From an uncultured bacterium (GTDB lineage: Bacteria > Bacillota > Clostridia > Lachnospirales > Lachnospiraceae), in the NCBI GenBank assembly GCA_905214875.1, contig CAJMNR010000020.1, forward strand, positions 1 through 64,000: a stretch of DNA of 64,000 bases, written 5' to 3'. A program made the position numbers and the translations under genes. Positions within the stretch are counted from its first letter, which is position 1; every line of letters starts with the position of its first letter. The notes beneath the pieces were generated by a model. That model saw only the letters and a list, made by a program, of their open reading frames with translations, searched no databases and was not told the origin of the DNA. Below are positions 7,586-16,075 of this stretch, piece after piece.

Positions 7586-9355
7586 CTATTGTAATTGCTT
7601 TAACTGATAAAATTCGCTTTTCTGCGCCATCAACTCTTCATACGAACCAATCTCTACGCATTTTCCGTTGTCAATGACTGCAATACGGTCAGCATCCTTG
7701 ATTGTCGATAATCGATGGGCAACAATAAAGGTCGTTCGTCCTTTTACAAGGTTATTTAAGGCTGCCTGTATCTTCTTTTCCGTGATGCTGTCAAGGGCAC
7801 TGGTTGCCTCATCAAGTACGATGATTTTTGGATTACGAATAATGGCTCTTGCAATACTGATTCGCTGTCTCTGTCCGCCTGACAAATTGCTGCCATGCTC
7901 GGAAATTACTGTATCGAGTCCATCTGGCAACGTATCAATAAGTTCTTTTAAATGGGCTGCTTCTATTGCTTCGTTCATGGCTTCTTCTGTGACATCTTCT
8001 AGTCCATAGGAAATATTTTCTCGGAGCGTGCCGGAAAACAAAATTGACGTTTGAGGAACGACTGCAATTTGCTGCCTTAAATAGCGCAAATCCACATTTG
8101 CCAAATCCTCACCATCTAAATAGATCGTTCCGCCCGTTGGCTTAATAAATCCGATGACAAGGTTTAAGATCGTCGTCTTTCCTGCACCAGATTCGCCCAC
8201 AAGTGCAATAGTTTCCCCAGCCTTTACCGATAGGTTTAAGCCTTCTAATACCTTTGGCTGCCCATCCTTATATTGAAAGGTGACATCGGAAAACTCGAAT
8301 TCTCCTTTTGGATCCTTGATTCTTAATTTACCAGTGTAGTCTTCTTCATCATCTTTTAAGATGACATCTCCAATGCTCGTAACGGATTCTAAGCCTTTCG
8401 CAATAATTGGAAGCAGACCGATTACGCCTGAAACTTGTGCCACGATGGAGGTAAAGTAGCTTTGGTATAAGACAACGTCTCCAACTAAGATTATGCCTTT
8501 ATAGGCAAGAGTTCCGGTAAATGCAAGACAGAGAATCTGGAAGATCTGAAACGTCGACCAGCTGATGGAGCCAAATAGGGATTGAATCATATCCAGATGA
8601 TACCCACGGTCTGCTACTTTATTTAATTGTCCAGAGATACGGCTAATCTCATATTCCTCCAGGCCATGGGCCTTTGTAACCGGAATCAGTTCCACCATTT
8701 CCATCACTCTAGCGCTGGTATCTTCCATTTCCTTACGAAATTCCCGATTCCTTTGTTTCACTTTCTTTCGAAACGTGGACATAATGATAGCCGCAACCGG
8801 TATGGTTGCCAAGAAGAACAAAAAGACAATCACGCTTTTACTAATGGTAATCGTCAAGGCAACTAAAATGTTTAACGTAATCGTTAGCATATTTAAAAAT
8901 AGCTGGTTTGACAACGTCTCGATGGCTTCCACGTCTCTCATGATTTTTGACTGGAGTCGACCGGACTGCATTTCTCTATGGTAACTAATGCTAAGCATCT
9001 GAAGCTTTCGAATCAACGTGCCACGAAGTCCAGCCTCTACATATCGGATGGCCTTGCTGTAAAGCTTTGTATGTATAAAGTTGGTCGGTACATTTTGCAG
9101 AATCAATAAAATCATGACCAATGTATTTATCAATATAGCACGGGGACTATCCTTAGTCGGAACGGTAGCCGCGTTAATTATGTTAGCAGTCGCAATTGGC
9201 AATACCCATGTTGGGGAATGCTTGATTACAAAGAAAATGGCGGAACCAATCAAGTAATGGTACTTCCCTTTATATAGGCTAATAAGAGTCAAAAGACTGC
9301 GGTTTTCATGTGTAGTGAAGCTTTTGACAAATGGATTCTCTTCTTGCTGTTTCAT
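7586..9355 (-). CDS. ABC exporter, fused membrane and ATPase domains
   Basis: 589 residues: six-helix exporter membrane domain at about 30-310, then an ATPase domain at about 345-585 with Walker A GESGAGKTT, signature LSGGQRQRIS, Walker B IIVLDEATSALD and a switch His (IVAHRLST). It is a half-transporter of the MsbA/LmrA type working as a dimer; the substrate is not evident. The start at 9355 has GAGAGGGG upstream. The longer reading to 9421 is excluded by the promoter at 9399-9427. It stands alone. Confidence 0.9.
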   Translation of the reverse strand: MKQQEENPFVKSFTTHENRSLLTLISLYKGKYHYLIGSAIFFVIKHSPTWVLPIATANIINAATVPTKDSPRAILINTLVMILLILQNVPTNFIHTKLYSKAIRYVEAGLRGTLIRKLQMLSISYHREMQSGRLQSKIMRDVEAIETLSNQLFLNMLTITLNILVALTITISKSVIVFLFFLATIPVAAIIMSTFRKKVKQRNREFRKEMEDTSARVMEMVELIPVTKAHGLEEYEISRISGQLNKVADRGYHLDMIQSLFGSISWSTFQIFQILCLAFTGTLAYKGIILVGDVVLYQSYFTSIVAQVSGVIGLLPIIAKGLESVTSIGDVILKDDEEDYTGKLRIKDPKGEFEFSDVTFQYKDGQPKVLEGLNLSVKAGETIALVGESGAGKTTILNLVIGFIKPTGGTIYLDGEDLANVDLRYLRQQIAVVPQTSILFSGTLRENISYGLEDVTEEAMNEAIEAAHLKELIDTLPDGLDTVISEHGSNLSGGQRQRISIARAIIRNPKIIVLDEATSALDSITEKKIQAALNNLVKGRTTFIVAHRLSTIKDADRIAVIDNGKCVEIGSYEELMAQKSEFYQLKQLQ

Positions 9356-9398
9356 CGTTATCCCCTCTCTTAATACGAATTGAATTAACATCAACCTC

Positions 9399-9427
9399 AT
9401 TGTAGAGAGTTGGAATTTCATTTACAA
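9399..9427 (-). promoter_or_regulatory. Promoter of the ABC exporter
   Basis: Minus-strand TTGTAA (9422-9427), a 17-bp spacer and TACAAT (9399-9404), about 45 bases upstream of the ATG at 9355. Confidence 0.7.
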
Positions 9428-9476
9428 GCCTTTTTTTCACGAGTATTCGATAGTGCAAAAAACAGTGTAAATATGC

Positions 9477-9482
9477 TATAAT
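9477..9482 (+). promoter_or_regulatory. -10 box for the tyrosine recombinase gene
   Basis: A perfect TATAAT on the plus strand with only a weak -35 (TGCAAA at 9454-9459, 17 bp away). It implies a leader of about 95 bases ahead of the ATG at 9585. Confidence 0.5.
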
Positions 9483-9584
9483 AAGACATATTGATTTACG
9501 AATGAGGAACTTCATTTCTTCATACTATTTAGAGAATGAACCGCATGTCTAAAGGAACTATTTATATAAAGGAAGTTAGCATAA

Positions 9585-10649
9585 ATGAATGAAAACACAT
9601 ATCATGAACAACTAAATATCGATAACAATACTAAGTTAAGGGGGTTATTAAAAGAGCTTCCACATTTTTGTGGCATGTTCTTTCGAGGAATCGAACCAAC
9701 GACGTCCTCCCGTACGCGCATTGCTTATGCGTATGACCTTAGTGTATTTTTTCATTTCTTATCAGAAAATAACCCAGCTTTAAAGGATATTCCGATTCGA
9801 GACTATCCAGTTTCGATATTAGATGATATTAAAGCGCTTGATATTGAAGAATATTTGGAATACTTAAATTACTATACTCGTGACAATAAGGAGTTTGTAA
9901 ACCGCGAGACAGGGAAGAAACGTAAGCTGATTACGCTTCGCTCGTTTTACAACTATTATTTTAAAAAGGAAATGATTAAGACCAATCCGGCGTTACTCGT
10001 AAATATTCCAAAGCTCCATGAGAAAGATATCGTTCGCCTGGATGTGGACGAAGTCGCAAAGCTATTAGATGAGGTGGAAAGCGGAGCAAATCTTACAAAG
10101 AATCAGAAACGCTACCGTGGTAAGACGGCAAAACGTGATCTTGCCATTATGACATTATTACTCGGCACCGGTATCCGTGTATCGGAATGTGTCGGATTAG
10201 ATATCGATGACGTTGATTTTGAAAACAACGGTATCAAGATCCTTCGTAAAGGTGGAAATGAAGTTGTAATTTACTTCGGAGATGAGGTACGCGATGCCCT
10301 TCTTGATTATTTAGAGGAACGTAAGTTAATCATTCCTTGTGAAGGTAGTACGAATGCCCTTTTCTTATCCATCCAGAAGAAACGTCTAAACGTAAGAAGT
10401 GTGGAGAATCTAGTGAAGAAGTACTCTTCTCTTGTAACCAAATTAAAACGTATTACTCCTCATAAGCTTCGTAGTACGTATGGTACGAATTTGTATCAGG
10501 AAACAGGCGATATCTATCTTGTTGCCGATGTTCTTGGCCACAAGGATGTTAATACGACTAGAAAGCATTATGCTGCGATGGAAGATAGCCGTAGACGTAG
10601 TGCTGCTTCTAAGGTGACACTTAGGGAAAAGGCTCCGAAAGAGGTTTAA
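9585..10649 (+). CDS. Tyrosine recombinase (XerC/D or integrase family)
   Basis: 354 residues. An N-terminal SAM-like core-binding domain covers about 20-140. The catalytic domain covers 150-340 with Arg near 196 (GTGIRVSE), Lys near 218 (RKGGN), His/Arg near 293-296 (HKLRSTY), His near 319 (GHKDVNTTRKHY) and the nucleophilic Tyr near 330. It has RBS AAGGAAG and stands alone between two terminators with no phage, plasmid or transposon genes beside it. That fits a housekeeping Xer-type recombinase rather than a mobile-element integrase, but this is inference. Confidence 0.88.
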   Translation: MNENTYHEQLNIDNNTKLRGLLKELPHFCGMFFRGIEPTTSSRTRIAYAYDLSVFFHFLSENNPALKDIPIRDYPVSILDDIKALDIEEYLEYLNYYTRDNKEFVNRETGKKRKLITLRSFYNYYFKKEMIKTNPALLVNIPKLHEKDIVRLDVDEVAKLLDEVESGANLTKNQKRYRGKTAKRDLAIMTLLLGTGIRVSECVGLDIDDVDFENNGIKILRKGGNEVVIYFGDEVRDALLDYLEERKLIIPCEGSTNALFLSIQKKRLNVRSVENLVKKYSSLVTKLKRITPHKLRSTYGTNLYQETGDIYLVADVLGHKDVNTTRKHYAAMEDSRRRSAASKVTLREKAPKEV

Positions 10650-10694
10650 AAAAAGGTGCAATGATATATCATATGATATCATTGCACCTTTTTT
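10648..10694. terminator. Bidirectional intrinsic terminator
   Basis: 13-base arms GGTGCAATGATAT (10655-10667) and ATATCATTGCACC (10676-10688), flanked by A- and T-runs. It serves the recombinase gene on plus and the GNAT gene on minus. Confidence 0.9.
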
Positions 10695-10701
10695 GGTACT
10701 C

Positions 10702-11175
10702 TTACATAAAGACTAAGTTTGAGTAAATGCTGTTTTCCGGGTTTCCATTCTTTATGTATTCTGCGTTTACGGTTTTTCTGTAAAATTGTTCGGCATCACT
10801 TACCCAGCCGATAATTGCGTACCCATAGCCGTATTCTCGCATTGCCTCCAATGTGCGGATTAAAAGGGCCTTACCAATGGATTTATTCCGTTTTTCTGGA
10901 AGTACCCCGATTGGTCCAAAGAAACCTTTGGCGGAAGCATCAAAGCAAGCGAAACCTACTAGTTTTCCGTTCTCTGTTACAATAAAACATTTTCCGACTT
11001 CCTGCATCAGGGCATGTTCTACTTCATAGACCCAATTGCTTTGAAAGTTTTCCTTTACAAAAGTTAAAATGGTCTCTTTGTCCCCAACGAAAGCTCGTTT
11101 CATTTTTAAGTTCTCTTCGAGTTTATATGTAGGAAGATTCGTCAATCCTACAATCATATCTCCACCCTTTAACAT
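10702..11175 (-). CDS. GNAT family N-acetyltransferase
   Basis: 157 residues with the acetyl-CoA binding core: VGFACFDAS strand, then FFGPIGVLPEKRNKSIGKALL, the (Q/R)xxGxG-type pyrophosphate loop region, though the usual Arg/Gly pattern is altered to RNKSIG. The C-terminal AEQFYRK is the usual Tyr-containing motif. Substrate unknown. A second ATG seven codons in, with GGTGGAG close by, is an alternative start. Downstream it shares the bidirectional terminator; upstream lies an adenosine deaminase remnant. Confidence 0.8.
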   Translation of the reverse strand: MLKGGDMIVGLTNLPTYKLEENLKMKRAFVGDKETILTFVKENFQSNWVYEVEHALMQEVGKCFIVTENGKLVGFACFDASAKGFFGPIGVLPEKRNKSIGKALLIRTLEAMREYGYGYAIIGWVSDAEQFYRKTVNAEYIKNGNPENSIYSNLVFM

Positions 11176-11215
11176 ATGATTACCTACCTTTCTAATTTAA
11201 AATGCTTCATGGATA

Positions 11216-11859
11216 TCAAGACATTTGTCTTAAGCCAGTGACATTTACACCGGCACGATATAGTTTGCCAATCGGATGCTCCTTCATGCTTTTCACCCGT
11301 CCTAAAAGGACATTACTTGTTGGAATGATATTTAGCCGAATGTCGAGTTCCACCAAAAAATCGATCGCATCCTTCGAGTCTGCTGCTGCTATTCCATGTT
11401 GAACTTCATTTAGTGAAAGCTGCTTTATCCCATTTACGACATCTTTTGCAGCCGCAGTTCTATATCTGGTGCTATTGTATTATGGGCATGTTCAAATGCA
11501 TCAATAAGGGCGTTGATATCATGGTCAAAAAAGGCATCTAACACCCAGACATCTTCTCCAATCTCAAGCACACGAACCCCATCATTTTTGGCTTGTACAA
11601 ATGTCGCTTCAATAAGAAGCTGTCGCATTTTTCTCGTGTCAAAGTGCTTTCCAAGGTTTTCACAAGACCATCGGTTCATTTCACTCATAGAGTTTAAAGG
11701 AGTATGAATGGGAGTTATGGTAATTTTCGTTTTTTCTTTCAGATATGCTCGGTCTCCACCTAGTACAAAATGGTTATGTAAATCGGATTTTGGTATTTGC
11801 TTGATTGTGGAATAAGTATTGGTCTGTAACGCTAAAATAAATGCTTGTGATTCATTCAC
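11216..11859 (-). pseudogene. Adenosine deaminase remnant with internal deletion and frameshift
   Basis: A GTG start with a good AGGAGG site opens an adenosine deaminase N-terminus (11434-11859), with the metal-binding HxH type motif in KSDLHNHFVLGG, then a stop. In another frame, 11216-11440 encodes a downstream ADA segment with QHGIAAADS (cf. EIGHGIR) and LNIIPTSNVLLGRVKS plus EHPIGKLYRAGVNVTG, which is diagnostic of ADA. About 100 central residues are missing, as is the C-terminus beyond GVNVTG, where the catalytic Asp pair should be. The gene cannot make an active enzyme. Confidence 0.85.
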
Positions 11860-11905
11860 GGTACTTTCCTCCTAAAAGATTCGATATAGTTCGTTTGATA
11901 GCGTA

Positions 11906-12283
11906 CTACTTTTTCTTAGAATCTAAAATCTCCTGTGGTGTCTTATCCGTATCCGGCTCAAAGCGAACACCACATACCTTGCACTGTATCTCATCTTTTG
12001 TTATTTTGCGGTTACCACAGGCCGTACATTCAAACTTCCCATGCCCAATCGGGATTTTGCAATTAGGGTGTTCTTTATAATAGGTATCGATTTTTTTATC
12101 TTGATGAAGTTCAAGTTGTAAATATAAAAAGAAACCAATTAAGATCAAGGCTCCTATTGCAACACTTATCTTGGACAAAATAGTAAGGTTTAATAGATTA
12201 AATACTGTTGTGAAAACGATAAGGAACAAAAGACCGATTCCTATTATTTTTCCACCATAATCAATTGAGTTAATCTTTTTCAT
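11906..12283 (-). CDS. Small membrane protein with C4 zinc ribbon
   Basis: 125 residues: two adjacent membrane helices at about 12-58 followed by a cytoplasmic tail with a zinc ribbon (CTACG at one knuckle, CKVCG at the other). This layout occurs in many uncharacterised Firmicutes membrane proteins. It has RBS GGGAGG and its own promoter. No function can be assigned. Confidence 0.75.
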   Translation of the reverse strand: MKKINSIDYGGKIIGIGLLFLIVFTTVFNLLNLTILSKISVAIGALILIGFFLYLQLELHQDKKIDTYYKEHPNCKIPIGHGKFECTACGNRKITKDEIQCKVCGVRFEPDTDKTPQEILDSKKK

Positions 12284-12321
12284 ACGAAAATTACCTCCCT
12301 TTGAACGAACAGTTTGTTTAT

Positions 12322-12350
12322 ATCATAAAATAGATCTTTGTGTTTGTCCA
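12322..12350 (-). promoter_or_regulatory. Promoter of the zinc-ribbon membrane protein
   Basis: Minus-strand TGGACA (12345-12350), 17-bp spacer, TATGAT (12322-12327). Confidence 0.6.
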
Positions 12351-12484
12351 TGTTATCGATTTATTTGTCGTGTAAATATGTTCTAGTCTTATAATTTTTT
12401 TCTACATATCCAAGCAAAAAAGACATTATTAGTACTTAAATGAGAAAAAGTTCTATATATAATTTAATTATTAAACTAAATCCT

Positions 12485-12513
12485 TTGCAATTCTTATCCA
12501 GTAAGTCTATAAT
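12485..12513 (+). promoter_or_regulatory. Promoter of the YczE-like gene
   Basis: TTGCAA (12485-12490), 17-bp spacer, TATAAT (12508-12513). This places the start of translation at 12560 and not further upstream. Confidence 0.8.
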
Positions 12514-12559
12514 ACGTTTGGATTTACAAATGAAATTAACAAAGGAGAATTATTGCATC

Positions 12560-13201
12560 ATGAATACAGAATTAGTTACAAACCTGCTCAAACGAACCGT
12601 GGCATTTTTTTTAGGCCTTTTTATTGTACAAGTCGGAGTTTCTATCTTCTTATGCATGAATATTGGCTCAGATCCCTTTACCCTATTCACACAGGGTGTC
12701 TCGCGCGTACTACATGTCTCGCCAGGTATGGCAAATCGTATCTTGACGTTCCTTCTCTTAGTACTCGTATTATCTATTGATAAAAAAGAAATCAGCATTG
12801 GTACCATTTTAGCAATGATATGTGCAGGGAATTTTCTTGATTTTTCCCTTGGAATACTAACTCCACTGCTATCCTTTGCAACGACACTTCCACTTAAAAT
12901 CTTCTTTTATTTAATTGGATGTATCACTATCGCAATAGGATTTCCAATTCTAAAATGTGCCGACTATGGTGTCGCTCCCAATGACTCTGTCTATTTCGTA
13001 ATGGTTGAAAAACTAAAAAAACCATACGGAATCATCCGTATGGCTCTAGATTGTGTCTATATGGTTCTTGGTTTCCTGTTTGGTGGCATTATCGGTCTAG
13101 GAACCATCATATCCATCTTTCTTACAGGACCAATTATGCAGGTCTTCATGGATAAGATGAATCCTTATCTTTATTCTTTTCTTCACAAACAGGTTAACTG
13201 A
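12560..13201 (+). CDS. YczE/YyaS/YitT-type integral membrane protein
   Basis: 213 residues with five or six membrane helices and the family features GSDPFTLFTQGVS near the N-terminus and KCADYGVAPNDSVYF in the second half, the two internally related GxxP loops of YczE/YyaS proteins. The role is unknown; the B. subtilis homologue YczE is linked to bacillaene and surfactin production. The AAAGGAG site at 12541-12547 precedes the ATG, and the promoter at 12485-12513 excludes the longer frame. The end overlaps the convergent MATE gene by 8 bases, without a terminator between them. Confidence 0.75.
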   Translation: MNTELVTNLLKRTVAFFLGLFIVQVGVSIFLCMNIGSDPFTLFTQGVSRVLHVSPGMANRILTFLLLVLVLSIDKKEISIGTILAMICAGNFLDFSLGILTPLLSFATTLPLKIFFYLIGCITIAIGFPILKCADYGVAPNDSVYFVMVEKLKKPYGIIRMALDCVYMVLGFLFGGIIGLGTIISIFLTGPIMQVFMDKMNPYLYSFLHKQVN

Positions 13202-14561
13202 CCTTATTAAGTGTTTCTGCATTCAAGATATGCTTAATCTGATACATAAATAAACTAGTAGCTACGATAGCGGATGTAAAATCAGAAATTGGCTCCGCAA
13301 TATAGATGCCATCCACGCCCAAGAAGACAGGAAGGATCAAGGCAAGCGGTACAAGCAGAATCACTTTACGAAGCATAGCAATGAATAAGGATGATTTGGC
13401 TTGTCCAAGGCTGATAAATGTCGGCTGGACGCCCATTTGGACACCGAATACTAACATACCGCACATAAAGATTAGCATCTTGTCCGCTACTAATGTGATT
13501 AACTCCTGATCATTGGTAAACATGGAAGCAACAACTCTTGGAAACAAGATGGTCAATAAGGTAGCTACAAAAGAAAAGCTAAAGCAAATTCCAATCATTT
13601 TACGATACGTTTCTTTTACACGGGCAAACTTCATTGCACCAAAGTTATAGCTGATAATCGGCTGCACCCCTTGCGTAAATCCACTAATTGGTGCGCTGAT
13701 TAGCTGCATAACGCTTTGAAGTACAGTTAACGAACCAACATACAAATCTCCACCATAAATCTGCAGTCCGCGGTTTAATACGATACTGATTAAACTTTCT
13801 GTGGAACGCATGACAAACGGTGAAACACCAAGTCCGCAAATCTTTGCTAAAGTCTTGGCGTGTGGCTTCATTTGGGAAAACTTAATCTTAAGCGTCGATT
13901 TCTTCCCTGTTAGAAAGGCGATTACCCAGATGGCACTTAATGCCTGGCTAATTACTGTAGCAATGGCCGCTCCTCTTACTCCCCATCCAAAGACAAAGAT
14001 AAACAATGGATCAAGTACGATATTGACAATTGCACCAATGAGCACAGAAAACATCGCAATACGAGGCTGTCCCTGTGAAATGATATAAGGATTTAACCCA
14101 AGTGCAATCTGTACAAATATTGTACCGAGCAAATAGATGGATATGTAAGCGGAGGCATGCGGATAAGTTGCCTCGCTTGCCCCGAACATAAACAAAAATG
14201 GTTTCTGAAATGCATAGAAAAATGCCATCAGAATCACAGAAAAGATACTTAAGAGGAAAACACCATTTCCCAAAATCTTCTCTGCATGGTCACGGTCGCC
14301 CTTTCCTAGTGCAATGGCACTAAGAGGTGCGCCTCCTGTTCCAACGAATGCTGAAAATGCAGAAATCAATGTGATAATCGGAAAAGTAAGTCCAACTCCA
14401 GTCAGTGAAGCGGTACCCACGTTTGGAATATGTCCGATATAGATTCGGTCAATAATACTATATAGAATGTTAATTACCTGGGCAATGACCGATGGAATTG
14501 CCATCTGTGCCATAAGGCGATTAATCGATTCAGAACCCAGACGTTCTTCTTTATTCGTCAT
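13194..14561 (-). CDS. MATE family efflux transporter
   Basis: 455 residues, twelve predicted membrane helices in two homologous halves, as in NorM/DinF-type Na+- or H+-coupled multidrug antiporters. The N-terminal LGSESINRLMAQMAIPSVIAQ and the second-half ISYNFGAMKFARV are typical of clostridial MepA-like members. The end overlaps the convergent YczE-like gene. The HAD phosphatase gene is 15 bases upstream on the same strand and may be co-transcribed. Confidence 0.9.
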   Translation of the reverse strand: MTNKEERLGSESINRLMAQMAIPSVIAQVINILYSIIDRIYIGHIPNVGTASLTGVGLTFPIITLISAFSAFVGTGGAPLSAIALGKGDRDHAEKILGNGVFLLSIFSVILMAFFYAFQKPFLFMFGASEATYPHASAYISIYLLGTIFVQIALGLNPYIISQGQPRIAMFSVLIGAIVNIVLDPLFIFVFGWGVRGAAIATVISQALSAIWVIAFLTGKKSTLKIKFSQMKPHAKTLAKICGLGVSPFVMRSTESLISIVLNRGLQIYGGDLYVGSLTVLQSVMQLISAPISGFTQGVQPIISYNFGAMKFARVKETYRKMIGICFSFSFVATLLTILFPRVVASMFTNDQELITLVADKMLIFMCGMLVFGVQMGVQPTFISLGQAKSSLFIAMLRKVILLVPLALILPVFLGVDGIYIAEPISDFTSAIVATSLFMYQIKHILNAETLNKVS

Positions 14562-14576
14562 GTTGTTCTCCTGTCA

Positions 14577-15230
14577 CTAGTCTTTAAGTATATCTAATAA
14601 TTGCTCTGGTGTATCAATCAAAGTTGTTGCACCGGCTTCAAGTAAAGTCTCTTTCTCACGAAATCCCCATGTAACCGAGATACAAGGCATTCCGGCATTA
14701 CTTGCCGTTTTTACATCTACCTCGCTGTCACCAACATAGATGGCTTCATCTCTCTTACTTTCTAATTCCTCTAATGCTTTATAGACAGTATCCGGCGCAG
14801 GTTTCTTTGCAATGCCATCTGTGGCACCGATAGCAACCGAAATGAATTCTTTAAAATAGATCTCATTTAATGTCTTAACAGCCGAGTCCACTTTATTTGA
14901 AACAATCGCTAGACGATAGCCTCTATGTGTGAGTTCTTGTAATAAAGGTAAGACTCCATCGTACGCTCTCGTCTTATTATTGCAATTATCTGCATAGTGA
15001 GATTTGAAAAGTGAAAATGTATGGTCCAGTTCTTCCTTTGTACAAGTTGCCGGCACAGACAATTCAACTAAACGATAAATTCCATTTCCCACAAAATGGC
15101 GTACTTCTTCGAGACTTCGAACCGGATATCCGCTTTGTTCTAATGCATAATTTACACTAGCTGCAAGATCCTCAAGAGTATATAAAAGAGTGCCATCTAA
15201 ATCAAAGATGATTGTGTTATATTGTTTCAT
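14577..15230 (-). CDS. HAD phosphatase, phosphoglycolate phosphatase-like
   Basis: 217 residues with motifs IIFDLDGTLLYT (I), VSNK (II), a Lys in KKPAPD (III) and VGDSEVDVKTA (IV), and a helical cap of the Gph type. It likely removes phosphate from phosphoglycolate or a similar metabolite. The ATG at 15230 is preceded by AAGGAG, which itself lies in a possible TTG-started extension and is therefore the RBS and not coding. It starts 15 bases after the cyclophilin lipoprotein stop, so both share a transcript. Confidence 0.85.
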   Translation of the reverse strand: MKQYNTIIFDLDGTLLYTLEDLAASVNYALEQSGYPVRSLEEVRHFVGNGIYRLVELSVPATCTKEELDHTFSLFKSHYADNCNNKTRAYDGVLPLLQELTHRGYRLAIVSNKVDSAVKTLNEIYFKEFISVAIGATDGIAKKPAPDTVYKALEELESKRDEAIYVGDSEVDVKTASNAGMPCISVTWGFREKETLLEAGATTLIDTPEQLLDILKD

Positions 15231-15245
15231 CGTATGCTCCTTCAA

Positions 15246-15887
15246 TTAGTCAATTACTTTTATTGTGTTAATTACTGGTTGATTTTCTTTTAACACGGTT
15301 CCATTGTTATCTTCTACTTTTGTTTCTTTTGCAATCTTGTCGACAATATCAAGACCAGAAGTTACCTTACCAAATCCAGCATAGTCTCCATCAAGATAAA
15401 CGGCATCTTCTTGGCAGATAAAGAATTGTGAAGAAGCACTGTCCTTATCAATGGATGTACGTGCCATGGAAATCGTTCCTTTTACATGAGAGATAGAATT
15501 CTCATAGCCATTGGAAGAGAATTCTCCCTTAATTGTATTTGCAGAACCACCAGTTCCGTTTCCGTTAGGGTCTCCTCCTTGAATCATAAATCCATTGATC
15601 ACGCGATGAAATGTAAGTCCGTCATAGAAATTGTTTCTTGCCAATTCTAAAAAGTTAGCAACGGTAATCGGCGCAACATCGGCATCTAATTCAACTTTGA
15701 TCGTACCGTAATTATTTACATCGATTTCAACATGATGTTTTCCTGTAAGTGCAGGTGTTGCTGTGGCAACTTCAGCCGTTTGATCAGCTGTATTTACTGG
15801 GCCCTCGTTGGACTTTTTATTACTGCAACCAAGTAAGCTTACTGTACAAAGGCAAGTAAGCGCAATCATTGTAATCAGTTTTTTCAT
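15246..15887 (-). CDS. Peptidyl-prolyl cis-trans isomerase (cyclophilin) lipoprotein
   Basis: 213 residues. The lipobox SLLGC puts the lipidated Cys at 21. A cyclophilin-type isomerase domain spans about 50-212, with the catalytic-site Arg in FHRVINGFMIQGGDP and the QFFICQ segment. It should assist folding of exported proteins at the outer face of the membrane. It has its own promoter (15925-15954) and RBS AAGGAG, and is followed directly by the HAD phosphatase gene. Confidence 0.92.
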   Translation of the reverse strand: MKKLITMIALTCLCTVSLLGCSNKKSNEGPVNTADQTAEVATATPALTGKHHVEIDVNNYGTIKVELDADVAPITVANFLELARNNFYDGLTFHRVINGFMIQGGDPNGNGTGGSANTIKGEFSSNGYENSISHVKGTISMARTSIDKDSASSQFFICQEDAVYLDGDYAGFGKVTSGLDIVDKIAKETKVEDNNGTVLKENQPVINTIKVID

Positions 15888-15924
15888 GGTATTCTCCTTA
15901 GATATTCTTAATTTGTATATTTCT

Positions 15925-15954
15925 ATTATAGCATAAAGAACTATAAATTGACAA
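15925..15954 (-). promoter_or_regulatory. Promoter of the cyclophilin lipoprotein
   Basis: Minus-strand TTGTCA (15949-15954), 18-bp spacer, TATAAT (15925-15930). Confidence 0.75.
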
Positions 15955-16020
15955 TTTTATAGGGCATACATCGTAGAGTAAAGATTTTTTTATGTCTAGA
16001 AAAGTACTTTATTAGATATG

Positions 16021-16054
16021 AAAAAAGCGCTTCGAAACTGAATTCGAAACGCTT
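16021..16054 (-). terminator. Intrinsic terminator after the antiporter gene
   Basis: Stem AAGCG-c-TTCGAA / TTCGAA-a-CGCTT with one mismatch, followed by a T-run on the minus strand. Confidence 0.85.
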
Positions 16055-16075
16055 ATCTTTTGTACTACGAAACAC

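Noticed and set aside
9585..10649. Prophage or transposon based on the tyrosine recombinase
   Set aside because: No structural, excision or att-like sequences beside it; neighbours are ordinary chromosomal genes.
12316..12330. Possible LexA box (CGAACAGTTTGTTTA) upstream of the zinc-ribbon gene
   Set aside because: The half-sites are spaced one base too far apart for the GAAC-N4-GTTC rule.
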